Shown here in pieces: positions 33,191-41,134 of a stretch of DNA of 50,333 bases (position 1 is its first letter; the number at the start of each line of letters is the position of its first letter). Under the pieces are notes generated by a model. That model was not told where the DNA came from. It ran no database searches and worked only from the letters and a program-made list of their open reading frames with translations. Origin of the DNA: Promicromonospora citrea (GTDB lineage Bacteria > Actinomycetota > Actinomycetes > Actinomycetales > Cellulomonadaceae); NCBI RefSeq assembly GCF_013004695.1, contig NZ_JABEMG010000019.1:1-50333 (forward strand), read 5' to 3'. The position numbers and the translations under genes are program-made.

Positions 33191-34501
33191 GTGAGCGATC
33201 ACCCCGCCCCCTCGCCAACCCCCGGGACCACGGCGGGAGCTTCCCCGACCGTGCTCCGGATCCGGATCGACCTCGTCGACGCACACCCACCCATCTGGCG
33301 CCGACTCGATCTGCGATCCGACCTCACGCTCGACGTCGTGCACCAGGTCATCCAGGACGCCTTCGGGTGGGAGGACGCCCACCTGCACCGGTTCGCGGTC
33401 GGCGGCAGCGTGTGGGACCGCTACGCCCAGCTCTTCCTGTGCCCGTTCGACGTCGCCGAGGGCGAGGACGAAGGCACCCCGGAGGAACAGGTCCGCCTCG
33501 ACCAGGTGCTGAGCGAGCCCGGCGACGTGCTGCGGTACGTGTATGACTACGGCGACGACTGGCAGCTCACGCTCCGCCTGGAGCAGACCCTGCCCACCGA
33601 GCCGGGCACACCCCCGGCGGTGTGCGTGGACGGAGAGCGCGCCGCGCCGCCGGAGGACTCCCGGTTCGAGTACATGAATGACGGCCTGGCCGCACTCGTC
33701 GACGACCCGGACCGGTTCAACCCCGCCGAGGTGAACGAGCGGCTCGGCCGGCCCTGGTACATGCTGCGCGCTCGCGGCCTGCACCCACGCCTGCTGGAAC
33801 TGGTGAACATGCTCTCGCTCACCGACGACGGCGCCGAGCTCGGCACCCGGCTCGCCGCCCTCCCGGACGAACCCACCCGCCCGTCCGACGACGACCTCCG
33901 TACCGCGCTCGGTGCTCACCTGTGGTTCCTCGACCAGGCCGGCGGCGGCGGCATCCCGCTCACCGCGGCGGGCTACCTGCGCCCAGCGTTGGTGGAAGAA
34001 GCAGCCACCTGGATCCCCACGATGGCGGACTGGATCGGCAAGGCGAACCGCGAGGACCTCACCTACCCGGTAGCGGCCTTCCGCGAGGCGCTGGTCAAGA
34101 AGCTCAAGCTCCTGCGCAAGTTCAAGGGAGCGCTGCACCTGACCCGCGCCGGCGCCGCCGCGCGCGACCGTCCCGCCGTGCTGTTCGACCGGATCGCGGT
34201 GTCGATCGCCCCGCCACACGAGCGCGGACGGTTCACCGTCGACGCCGACCTGCTCGTCCTCGCCTACGCGGCGGTCACACCCGGCGGCGAACTGCCCCTG
34301 GACCGGATTGCGGCCCACCTGACCGACCTCGGCTACGAGCACGACGACGGACAGCCGGTCGCCAGACGCGACCTTCGCCTGTACGAGTCCACCGTCCACC
34401 ACGCGCTCGTCAACATCGCCGAACCGCCATCCGGGCGTCGAGCGCGGAGTCAGATCAGTGCAGTCGCGGCCGCACTGGCCAACGCGGCTCTGCAGCATTG
34501 A
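33191..34501 (+). CDS. pRiA4b ORF-3-like protein
   Basis: A 436-residue protein started by GTG 33191. Residues about 20-190 match the plasmid pRiA4b ORF-3-like domain: RIRIDLVDAHPPIWRRLDLR, LDVVHQVIQDAFGWEDAHLH, then YVYDYGDDWQLTLRLE. The remaining 240 residues (GAHLWFLDQAGGGGIPLTAAGYLRP and following) are a helical extension common in actinobacterial members. The family is linked to mobile DNA but has no proven function. Co-directional with the gene before it and with Wadjet. Confidence 0.85.
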   Translation: MSDHPAPSPTPGTTAGASPTVLRIRIDLVDAHPPIWRRLDLRSDLTLDVVHQVIQDAFGWEDAHLHRFAVGGSVWDRYAQLFLCPFDVAEGEDEGTPEEQVRLDQVLSEPGDVLRYVYDYGDDWQLTLRLEQTLPTEPGTPPAVCVDGERAAPPEDSRFEYMNDGLAALVDDPDRFNPAEVNERLGRPWYMLRARGLHPRLLELVNMLSLTDDGAELGTRLAALPDEPTRPSDDDLRTALGAHLWFLDQAGGGGIPLTAAGYLRPALVEEAATWIPTMADWIGKANREDLTYPVAAFREALVKKLKLLRKFKGALHLTRAGAAARDRPAVLFDRIAVSIAPPHERGRFTVDADLLVLAYAAVTPGGELPLDRIAAHLTDLGYEHDDGQPVARRDLRLYESTVHHALVNIAEPPSGRRARSQISAVAAALANAALQH

Positions 34502-34603
34502 GGTCCAGCGACCTCGTCCACCTCGCTACCGGCCGCGTGAACGAGGCCTTTCGCAGCACCCGTTCACCAGAGGGCCGCTGCACTTGTCACGCAAGCCGGA
34601 GGC

Positions 34604-35254
34604 TCACACAAACCCCTCCTCCACCAGCTGACAACCGTTGCGGCTGATGACGTGCCGTTGACCGGAGCCGCCCACGACCCGGATCCAGCTCTCCGCCTTC
34701 ACGCCTTCCGGAATCGCCTTGAGCAGGAACCCTCCGTACATCCCCGGGACCGGGTACCAGATCGTGCCCGCCTCATGGACGACGGCGGCCTGCGGGTACC
34801 GCAGCTTGATCGCGAGCGCCGGGCGTACGCGTGCCTCGATCAGGCCCATGAGGTGCCCGTCCAGCACGGAGAACTGGAGGTCGCGCGCGGGGCCTGGTGA
34901 CTGCAGTTCTGATACGAGCTCCTCGTGCCCCCGCTCACGCGCGATAGTCGCTGCGTCCCGGCCGTCCGCGGCACGAAGCGTCCGCCAGGCGCCTCGTCGG
35001 ACGAGCTCCCTGACGACCTCGGGCGAAGCCCCGTGCCACGCGGCCTGGTGCAGCGACGTGAATCCGGAGTCCCCACCGATCCGCCAGACGTTCGGATGGA
35101 ACATGGTTCCGTCCGAGGGCTCGCTGTCCAACGTGGCGATCACGTCACGCCACTGCCCGGTGCGTGCGGCGTCGGCGATCGCGTCGATCCTTGCGAGGAA
35201 GGGCTCGGCGTACGCGTCGCGGTCCATCGACGCATGCCAGTGGAGAGGTTCCAT
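34604..35254 (-). CDS. Ankyrin-repeat protein (paralogue of 2018-2653)
   Basis: A 216-residue protein parallel to the copy at 2018: the same DRDAYAEPFLAR start, ankyrin units GFTSLHQAAWHGASPEVVREL and DGRDAATIARERGHEEL, and the C-terminal domain PVPGMYGGFLLKAIPEGVKA then SWIRVVGGSGQRHVISRNGC. ATG 35254 fits the paralogue's start. The zinc-ribbon partner seen at the first copy is absent here. It lies between defence and toxin genes, in keeping with an immunity-type role, though none is shown. Confidence 0.75.
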   Translation of the reverse strand: MEPLHWHASMDRDAYAEPFLARIDAIADAARTGQWRDVIATLDSEPSDGTMFHPNVWRIGGDSGFTSLHQAAWHGASPEVVRELVRRGAWRTLRAADGRDAATIARERGHEELVSELQSPGPARDLQFSVLDGHLMGLIEARVRPALAIKLRYPQAAVVHEAGTIWYPVPGMYGGFLLKAIPEGVKAESWIRVVGGSGQRHVISRNGCQLVEEGFV

Positions 35255-35399
35255 CGCAGGAGTCTTGCACCGGTTCACGGTGCCGCGGTGATGGCCAGCT
35301 GGTCGAGGCTCGCGTGCGCGACGCGGAAATCACGTGGTGCGGCACCATCCCGCATGGCACGCTCGACGACGCCACGAACGCACGCACGAGGAGGCATGC

Positions 35400-35993
35400 A
35401 TGTCGGCGGTCAGCCTACGTGAGCCCGTGCCTGCCGAGCTGGGCACCAGGGAGTTCGTCCTGCGCCCGATCACCGGCGACGACGCCGCGATGGATCACGC
35501 CGCCGTCATGGAGACGCGCGAGGATCTGCGGTTGTGGGAGCAGTCGTCGCGGCCGGAGGACGACTTCACCGTCGAGGCGAACCGCAAGGATCTTGTCGAC
35601 CTCGAGCAGCGCCACACGGCGGGTCGCGCCGACGCGTACACGGTGCTGGACCCGCTCGGCAGCGCGTGCCTGGGCTGCGTCTACGTCTTCCCCACGGACG
35701 CCACCTTCCTCGCCAAGGCGATGGTGACGCCGGCGGGCGCCGACGTGTGGGCAGACGTGCAGGCCGTCGTCTACTTCTGGGTGCGCCGGTCGCGCATGGA
35801 GACCGGCTTGGACGGACGCCTGCTCGACGCGCTGCGCGCCTGGTTCGCCGAGGCCTGGAAGCTCGAGCGCACCGTCTTCGTCACCAACGAGCAGTTCACG
35901 CAGCAGGTCGACCTCATCGAGCGCACCGACCTGACGCGCAGGTTCGAGCTGGTCGAGCCTGGTAAGTCCGGGGTCTACCTGGTGTACGGCTGA
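35400..35993 (+). CDS. GNAT-like acetyltransferase family protein
   Basis: A 197-residue protein with a strong GAGGAGG ribosome binding site seven bases before ATG 35400. FVLRPITGDDAAMDHAAVME is a typical GNAT start, and YTVLDPLGSACLGCVYVFP is the central strand pair. The acetyl-CoA loop is poorly conserved: instead of a Q/R-x-x-G-x-G/A motif it reads RRSRMETGLDGRLLDALRAW. So it may bind acetyl-CoA atypically or not at all. Substrate unknown; it stands alone. Confidence 0.75.
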   Translation: MSAVSLREPVPAELGTREFVLRPITGDDAAMDHAAVMETREDLRLWEQSSRPEDDFTVEANRKDLVDLEQRHTAGRADAYTVLDPLGSACLGCVYVFPTDATFLAKAMVTPAGADVWADVQAVVYFWVRRSRMETGLDGRLLDALRAWFAEAWKLERTVFVTNEQFTQQVDLIERTDLTRRFELVEPGKSGVYLVYG

Positions 35994-36180
35994 GACAGGC
36001 CGAACGGCCGTCAACGGGTGACACGGCAGAGGTTGGCGCGGAGAGGGATGCCGGAGTGCGTCCCGCGGGACTCGTCCTCCGAACCAGCTGGGCCGCGCCC
36101 CTAGCTGCCCAGACCGCCCGAGCGCCGACGGATTCCCCGCGTCGTCGTCATGGTCTTCCTTGCCGCCACGCCCGCCTCCA

Positions 36181-36195
36181 CCGTACGGTTTGCCC
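36181..36195 (+). promoter_or_regulatory. 15-bp upstream element shared with 14016-14030
   Basis: Identical to the element before the deleted toxin at 14049. Here it ends 26 bp before the toxin's ATG at 36222, followed by a similar G-rich stretch. Being outside the coding region, its conservation suggests a role in control or simply shared descent of the two toxin loci. Confidence 0.5.
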
Positions 36196-36221
36196 GGGTT
36201 ACGGGGGGTAGAGGGCTGAGG

Positions 36222-38945
36222 ATGACTGCGACACCGCTAGGGCATGCACCGACCTCGCCACCGATCGCGAGCTCTCGTCCCGCACCCAGGGAATGGTGGC
36301 AGCACCTGGCCGTCTGGCGCTCCCGCTGGCTCGGCTCGCACCCGCGTGCTGCCCGGGTGTGGGCGGTGGCCCGGACCGTCGTGCTGGCCGGGTCGCTGCT
36401 CTGGCTGCTCGGGCTGTGGTTGTTCCTCCCCGAGCTGCGCCTGGGGATGCGCGCCTATCTCGGCTGTCTGTGGGTCGTGGTCGCCTGGTTCGCCCTCGCG
36501 CGGACCAAGACGCTGACCTGGTCCGGGTTCCTGGGATTCTTCGCGCTGTGCGTTCCGTGGTCGGTCGGCATCGGCCTGGTCACGACGATCATGGCGGGCC
36601 AGGTCGCACAGATCGATCTGCTCGCCGTCTCGGAGACCGGCGCCCAGGTCGCCATCGCCGGCATCGTCGAGGAGGCCGGCAAGCTCGTGCCCATCGTGGT
36701 CCTGGCTTTGCTCGCGCCACGGCGGGCCGCCCGGTTCGCGGCCGTCGACTGGCTCTTGCTGGGCCTGGCGTCCGGCACGGCGTTCCTCGCCGTGGAGGAA
36801 GCCGTCCGACGCACAGCGCTGGCGACCGGCAACGCGGGCTTGGGTTCCTTGCTCGGCCTCGCACCCGACGCCGTCCTGCCGCCGGGGTACGTCCAGTTCG
36901 GGCTGACGCCGATCCCGACCCCGATGAGCGCGGAGGGAGCGCTGCTGGCGCCGACGTCGGCCGGGGAGTTCGGCGGGCACGCGATCATGACCGCTCTGGT
37001 CACCAGCGTGGCCGGGCTCGCTGTCGCGGCCTGGCAGGCTCGCCGTCGGCTCACCGGGGTTGCCCTGGCGGCGTCCTCCGTGGTGGTGCTGTGGTCCGCG
37101 ATCGCCGACCACGCCATGTACAACGCCGGCATGGAGCTGTTCAGCGCTCTGCCCGGCGACGGCGACACCCCCGCCTGGCTGGATCCCGACTCCACGACCA
37201 TCCCCTGGTGGCTGCGCGTCCCCTGGTCGTTCCTGGGCCAGGGGCACGGGCGCGTCCCGGTCTTCCTGCTCCTGGTGCTGGTGTGCCTCCTGGTCGACGC
37301 AGCCCGGCTCGCGGCCCGCCCTGCCGCAAACCTCACCGGGCGGCCCGTACCCGCCTGGGTCGCCCGGCTGGTCCCGGGTGGACCGGTTGTCGTGAGCGCG
37401 ATCGCCGGCGCGATCACCAGTCTGGTCTGGATCATCGGACGCGACCTCGCACAGGCCATCGCCGGGCACGCCCGACGTCGAACGGACGGCAACGAGCCGG
37501 CCGAGCCCCGGCGGGTCGCCGCGGCACGTGGTGCGGCACTCGTCTCGGGGCAACGAGCGCTACGCGAGCTGGCCTACGAGCACGCCTCGGCACGTGTCCA
37601 CCCGTGGACGCGACGGCTCGCGGCCGTCGCCGTCCTGGCCGGACTCGGCTGGCTGGTCTTCGCCGCGGCGCCGGCCACGGCCCGCGAGATCGGCACTTCC
37701 ACGAACGACCAGTTCCAGCTGCCGGGCCCCAACCCCACGGACGCGCCGTCCGGTGTCCCGACGGGCCGGCCGACCGGGCTGCCCTCGGACTTTCCGTCGG
37801 TCCCGCCGTTGGACCTGCCCCCGCAGATGCCCACAGATCTGCCGACGAATCTGCCCAGCGGCTTCCCGACCGGGCTTCCGACCGACCTACCGAGCACCCA
37901 GCCGACCTTCGATCCGGACGACTTCCCGTCCCTCGACCCGGACTTCGTGTTCCCGAGCCTGCCGCCAAGCCCCGACACCGGTGAGTGGCTGGCCGGCGTG
38001 CTCGACGCGCTCGCCGACTGGTGGCACGACCAGCCCCTGCTCACCCAGCTTGCGATCGGCGCAGGGATCGCCGCGCTCATCGTCCTGTCCGGAGGGTCGC
38101 TCGGACTTGCCCTGGGCATCTCCGGCGTCCTGACCTGGGGCCTGGACAAGTCAGCAGGGATCGCGACCTTCGTCCGCGACCCGCGGCAGGCCACCCGCGA
38201 CTACTTCGCGACCGCGACGCCGGCCCAGCTCGCTGCCGACACGCTCGGCGTCGCCCTGACGTTCGCGCCCGGCAACTTCGCCGGCGCCGCGGCCGGACGG
38301 ATCGTGCGCAACTCCGCGGACGACCTGGTCGCCGACCCCGGCTTGTGGTGGGCTGCACGCCGCGACGCTTTCGACTGGGCGGACGAGACCGGCGCGATCA
38401 ACCCGGCGCTCCTCCTCAAACGACATCCACGGAACCCCGCCGACCTGATCAAGGGCCACACCTACGACCTGGATGGAGCCCTGTACCGCGTCGACGACTT
38501 CGGCCGACCCGCTGGGATCGAGGCAAAGCTGACCAAGGACACGATCGGCGGCGCGACCGATCCGAAGGTCACACCTCTCGGTGCTGCGGATGGATTGCAC
38601 GCCGGCCACCTTCATGGCGCGCTGCTCGGTGGGTCCAACGATCACGCCGCGAACTTCGTCGCACAGTACGAACGGTCGAACAATCCGTGGCAGCGCATGA
38701 TCGAGCGGGAAGTATCCAGGGTGGTCAAGGCAGGTGAAGACGTCACCTACAAGGTCACCCCGGCCTACGACGGCGACGCCGTCGTCCCCTCGACTATCCA
38801 CATCCGGGCCGAGGGCTCGGACGGGTACCGGCTTGACTACACTCTCCCGAACAAGGACCTGCCCCTCTACTCGGCCGAGGTCAAGGCCGGAAATCTTCCA
38901 AAGAACGAGCACGGCTTCCGCTTCGGCACAAGGGACCGAGCATGA
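36222..38945 (+). CDS. Polymorphic toxin: PrsW-like membrane protease plus C-terminal nuclease
   Basis: A 907-residue protein from ATG 36222 (GAGGG upstream). Residues 45-405 are a multi-helix membrane domain with PrsW protease marks: EEAGK at 150-154, AVEEAVRR at 190-197, GGHA at 251-254 and DHAMYN at 296-301, supplying the Glu/His set of an intramembrane metalloprotease. A further helix is at 468-485, then a Pro/Thr-rich linker at 498-585, another hydrophobic segment at 607-640, and a nuclease domain from about 735. The latter has ADGLHAGHLHGALLGGSNDH, NFVAQYERSNNPWQRMIERE, as in DNA/RNA non-specific endonucleases (His796, Asn811, Glu828). Its stop overlaps the SUKH immunity gene. The protease may release the toxin after secretion or self-processing; PrsW modules on actinobacterial toxins have been noted before. 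Confidence 0.82.
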   Translation: MTATPLGHAPTSPPIASSRPAPREWWQHLAVWRSRWLGSHPRAARVWAVARTVVLAGSLLWLLGLWLFLPELRLGMRAYLGCLWVVVAWFALARTKTLTWSGFLGFFALCVPWSVGIGLVTTIMAGQVAQIDLLAVSETGAQVAIAGIVEEAGKLVPIVVLALLAPRRAARFAAVDWLLLGLASGTAFLAVEEAVRRTALATGNAGLGSLLGLAPDAVLPPGYVQFGLTPIPTPMSAEGALLAPTSAGEFGGHAIMTALVTSVAGLAVAAWQARRRLTGVALAASSVVVLWSAIADHAMYNAGMELFSALPGDGDTPAWLDPDSTTIPWWLRVPWSFLGQGHGRVPVFLLLVLVCLLVDAARLAARPAANLTGRPVPAWVARLVPGGPVVVSAIAGAITSLVWIIGRDLAQAIAGHARRRTDGNEPAEPRRVAAARGAALVSGQRALRELAYEHASARVHPWTRRLAAVAVLAGLGWLVFAAAPATAREIGTSTNDQFQLPGPNPTDAPSGVPTGRPTGLPSDFPSVPPLDLPPQMPTDLPTNLPSGFPTGLPTDLPSTQPTFDPDDFPSLDPDFVFPSLPPSPDTGEWLAGVLDALADWWHDQPLLTQLAIGAGIAALIVLSGGSLGLALGISGVLTWGLDKSAGIATFVRDPRQATRDYFATATPAQLAADTLGVALTFAPGNFAGAAAGRIVRNSADDLVADPGLWWAARRDAFDWADETGAINPALLLKRHPRNPADLIKGHTYDLDGALYRVDDFGRPAGIEAKLTKDTIGGATDPKVTPLGAADGLHAGHLHGALLGGSNDHAANFVAQYERSNNPWQRMIEREVSRVVKAGEDVTYKVTPAYDGDAVVPSTIHIRAEGSDGYRLDYTLPNKDLPLYSAEVKAGNLPKNEHGFRFGTRDRA

Positions 38946-39472
38946 GCACACAGAACTTGATCGACGCTGCCCACCTCAGGCCCCCCGTACAGCCGGTGGA
39001 CTGGGTGCATGCCGAGCAACACCTCAATCTGCGGCTGCCTGCGGACTACCGTGAACTCGTCTCCGCGGGCGGGGCGGGCGTCTGGTTCGACGACCTACGG
39101 CTCTACTCGCCCGGCGATCCCCTGCGGAGTCATGACCTACTGGAATCGAACGGCGTCTTCGAAGATCTCTTGCTCCTCTGGGAAGACGACCCGGAGCTCC
39201 GTCCCGCGGACCTACCCGAGGACGCCCGGCTGATTGCCTGGGCAACCACCGGTCACGGTGAGACGCTCTTCTGGCGCGTCGATGCCGGGAACTCCTCCGG
39301 CGTGTATCCGATCTACGTCGAGGACGGCGACGGTGCGCGGTGGGAGAGATTCGACTTGTCGACCACTGATCTTCTGCTCGGCATCCTGCACGGAACAGTC
39401 AAGAGCCAGCTTTTCTCGGACCTCTTCATGGATACAGAACAGGTATTCCGCCCGTACACCCAGCAAGCGTGA
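38942..39472 (+). CDS. SUKH family immunity protein for the nuclease toxin
   Basis: A 176-residue SMI1/KNR4-fold protein with PVQPVDWVHAEQHLNLRLPA, GGAGVWFDDLRLYSPGDP and GVYPIYVEDGDGARWERFDL. It starts in an ATGA overlap with the nuclease toxin, the standard toxin-immunity layout, and would bind the nuclease domain in the cytoplasm. A close paralogue without a toxin is at 9971-10507. Its own stop overlaps a GTG start for the following orphan toxin tip. Confidence 0.87.
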   Translation: MSTQNLIDAAHLRPPVQPVDWVHAEQHLNLRLPADYRELVSAGGAGVWFDDLRLYSPGDPLRSHDLLESNGVFEDLLLLWEDDPELRPADLPEDARLIAWATTGHGETLFWRVDAGNSSGVYPIYVEDGDGARWERFDLSTTDLLLGILHGTVKSQLFSDLFMDTEQVFRPYTQQA

Positions 39473-40002
39473 CGGCCAAGCAGACGAACCAAGCAGTCGC
39501 AGCCGTCCGACATGACTCGTATGCTTCCACGACCGTGAACAGGTCAAGCGCCGCTGAGGATTACCGGATCAAGATCTACGGCGAGAACCAACGAAGCATC
39601 CCCATCGGCACGAACGCCAAGGGCAAGGTGGCTCATGCCCACCCGGACGGCTTCACCTCACAGTACGGCGCCGTCGGAGACGCAAAGCACATCGGCACAA
39701 CGACCAACTCCTACATTCTTGACACGCTCCCGAAGTTCCTCCGCGGGTACGCGGTGGGTCAAGTCCCCGGTAGTGGTGTAGCGGTTGGTGATCCTTGCAC
39801 CGTCTCCATAACGGAGATCCTTGCAGGACCTGGAGCAGGGGACACGACTATTGCGACTACACCCGGTCATACGTGTGGCGCCCCCTCGATCGGTGCACAG
39901 CGAACGACGTCGGATCAGCGGCAACTCGACGGGCGCCGCATCACCCGCCCGATTCCCATCGGAAGTTTCCCTCCAACGCATCGGATGTCGGCGGGTCGCT
40001 GA
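39469..40002 (+). pseudogene. Orphan toxin C-terminal tip
   Basis: A 177-residue frame from GTG 39469, overlapping the SUKH stop. Residues about 27-100 (SAAEDYRIKIYGENQRSIPI, HAHPDGFTSQYGAVGDAKHI, TNSYILDTLPKFLRGY) look like a nuclease tip; GDAKH may be a D-x-K site of a restriction-endonuclease-fold toxin. After about residue 103 the sequence lacks domain character. It has no leader, membrane or trafficking part, as expected of a displaced toxin cassette which can recombine onto the full toxin. No immunity gene on the same strand follows it, since the next gene is antisense and overlaps its end. Confidence 0.5.
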
Positions 40003-40330
40003 CGTCGCTTCGCCAGATCCTGCCGTGCTGGTCAACACCCGCGCGAAAAGCAGGTCCGGCAACGATCGTTGCCATGAGGTTCTCTGCTGCGACTCTCAGG
40101 GCTCCTTCGTTCTCGTCGACGTCAGGAAACACGTCACGAGCGTCGGCCTGCCTCGACCGGATCAGCGGATCCATTCCCCTTGCGTCGAGCAGCAACTCGA
40201 CAGGGATCTCATCGTCTCCGAGCCGAACCGTCTGGCGAACCATCGCGCCGTCGACCTCGGCATCCGCTACCGGCGTTCCGACTCTCGATGCAAGGCGGAC
40301 GGCGATCTCAATCGCAGCAGTGTCTGGCAT
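39941..40330 (-). CDS. Probable immunity protein for the secreted toxin-like protein
   Basis: A 129-residue acidic soluble protein (IEIAVRLASRVGTPVADAEV, PVELLLDARGMDPLIRSRQA, LRVAAENLMATIVAGPAFRA). ATG 40330 overlaps the upstream stop in a TGATG arrangement; an ATG at 40339 is possible. I do not recognise the family. Coupling to a secreted toxin-like protein suggests immunity. Its 3' end overlaps the orphan toxin tip on the other strand by about 60 bp. Confidence 0.6.
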   Translation of the reverse strand: MPDTAAIEIAVRLASRVGTPVADAEVDGAMVRQTVRLGDDEIPVELLLDARGMDPLIRSRQADARDVFPDVDENEGALRVAAENLMATIVAGPAFRAGVDQHGRIWRSDVSDPPTSDALEGNFRWESGG

Positions 40331-40932
40331 CAGCGGCACTGTGCACTTGCCGGGATGGCGGTGATAATCCGCTTACTGACACGCGCGATTGCAACGTCTG
40401 GATAGTAGTTTCCCACAACCTCGCCGGTATCTTCGTTCACCAGATTGATCTTTCGCGAATAGCAGTACGTGTCGTTCGAGCCCCTGTACGTGACCTTGTC
40501 AGGATCCTTGAAGGCCCACAAAATTCCATAGTCCGCGATGTCGCGCCAGTTCTCCCGGGCCAGGGCCGCTTTTGCTTGCCACTGACTCAGATGATTCTTT
40601 ACGGTGTGCCGATAACCCCAGTTCTCGCTGCCGCAGTTGAGAGTGGACGAACCGCCCGGCAGCCCTGCTCCTGGTGCTCGGTTCGTGAACGTTCGAACGA
40701 CTTTGAGGTTCTCGTCGAAGATCCCGCAAGCACCCCAGGTGGCCTGAGGCGCCAGCCCTTTGTCACTATCGGCATCGCTCACATCGGCGACCCAACTGTG
40801 GCTCGAACCCTCCTCGACCATCAGCGCCGCGCTGTCACTTTGCGTCGATGCGACCGCAGTAGTGCCACCGACAGCAAGCATCGATACGGTCGCGAAGACC
40901 GCGACAGTGCATCGAGCAACTCTCAGGCGCAC
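40330..40932 (-). CDS. Secreted toxin-like protein, possible BECR-fold ribonuclease
   Basis: About 200 residues from GTG 40932, with GGAGGG six bases upstream. A signal peptide is clear (RLRVARCTVAVFATVSMLAV then GGTTAVAS). The C-terminal domain shows YRHTVKNHLSQWQAKAALAR, ENWRDIADYGILWAF and the ending RVSKRIITAIPASAQCR. His followed by a terminal I-I-T-x-x-P strand recalls BECR-fold ribonuclease toxins (EndoU/colicin type), an assignment by pattern only. Four Cys after the signal suggest two disulfides, fitting an exported protein. It is coupled to a probable immunity gene downstream. Confidence 0.65.
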   Translation of the reverse strand: MRLRVARCTVAVFATVSMLAVGGTTAVASTQSDSAALMVEEGSSHSWVADVSDADSDKGLAPQATWGACGIFDENLKVVRTFTNRAPGAGLPGGSSTLNCGSENWGYRHTVKNHLSQWQAKAALARENWRDIADYGILWAFKDPDKVTYRGSNDTYCYSRKINLVNEDTGEVVGNYYPDVAIARVSKRIITAIPASAQCR

Positions 40933-41025
40933 ATTCCCTCCAACACGACGCCCCATCCGCCCGCACCAACATCTACCGGGCGTAGGTACCGGACGCAACT
41001 GCAGAATTTTTCCACTCATGGGTCA

Positions 41026-41052
41026 ACATCACGACATCAGGACATCACGACA
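41026..41052. repeat. Short direct repeat upstream of the secreted toxin-like gene
   Basis: ACATCACGACA occurs at 41026-41036 and 41042-41052. It lies about 95-120 bp upstream of the leftward start at 40932, so it could be a regulator site, but may be chance. Confidence 0.35.
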
Positions 41053-41057
41053 CGCGA

Positions 41058-41097
41058 AGAGGCCCGAACCCACGAAACTCCGCGAGTCCGGGCCTCT
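41058..41097 (-). terminator. Stem-loop between lpdA and the secreted toxin-like gene
   Basis: AGAGGCCCG (41058-41066) pairs with CGGGCCTCT (41089-41097), a nine-base perfect stem; a small ACTC-GAGT hairpin sits in the loop. It lies after the lpdA stop and probably ends its transcript. Confidence 0.6.
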
Positions 41098-41109
41098 CAC
41101 CAGCCACGA

Positions 41110-41127
41110 CGCCCGAAAATCCGGGCG
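41110..41127 (-). terminator. Second stem-loop just after lpdA
   Basis: CGCCCG (41110-41115) and CGGGCG (41122-41127) form a six-base stem with an A-rich six-base loop, eight bases beyond the lpdA stop. Confidence 0.45.
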
Positions 41128-41134
41128 GACGAAC

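Noticed and set aside
31697-34498. A 933-codon open frame on the minus strand
   Set aside because: Antisense to jetD and the two following genes, all of which have recognised domains; no motif of its own.
37720-37980. Repetitive Pro/Thr stretch considered as a CRISPR-like or minisatellite array
   Set aside because: The repeat is at protein level (PTGLP, PTDLP) within the toxin linker; spacing is irregular and there are no spacers.
39770-39940. Possible insertion sequence remnant after the toxin tip
   Set aside because: No inverted repeats or transposase fragment could be identified; left as unassigned sequence.
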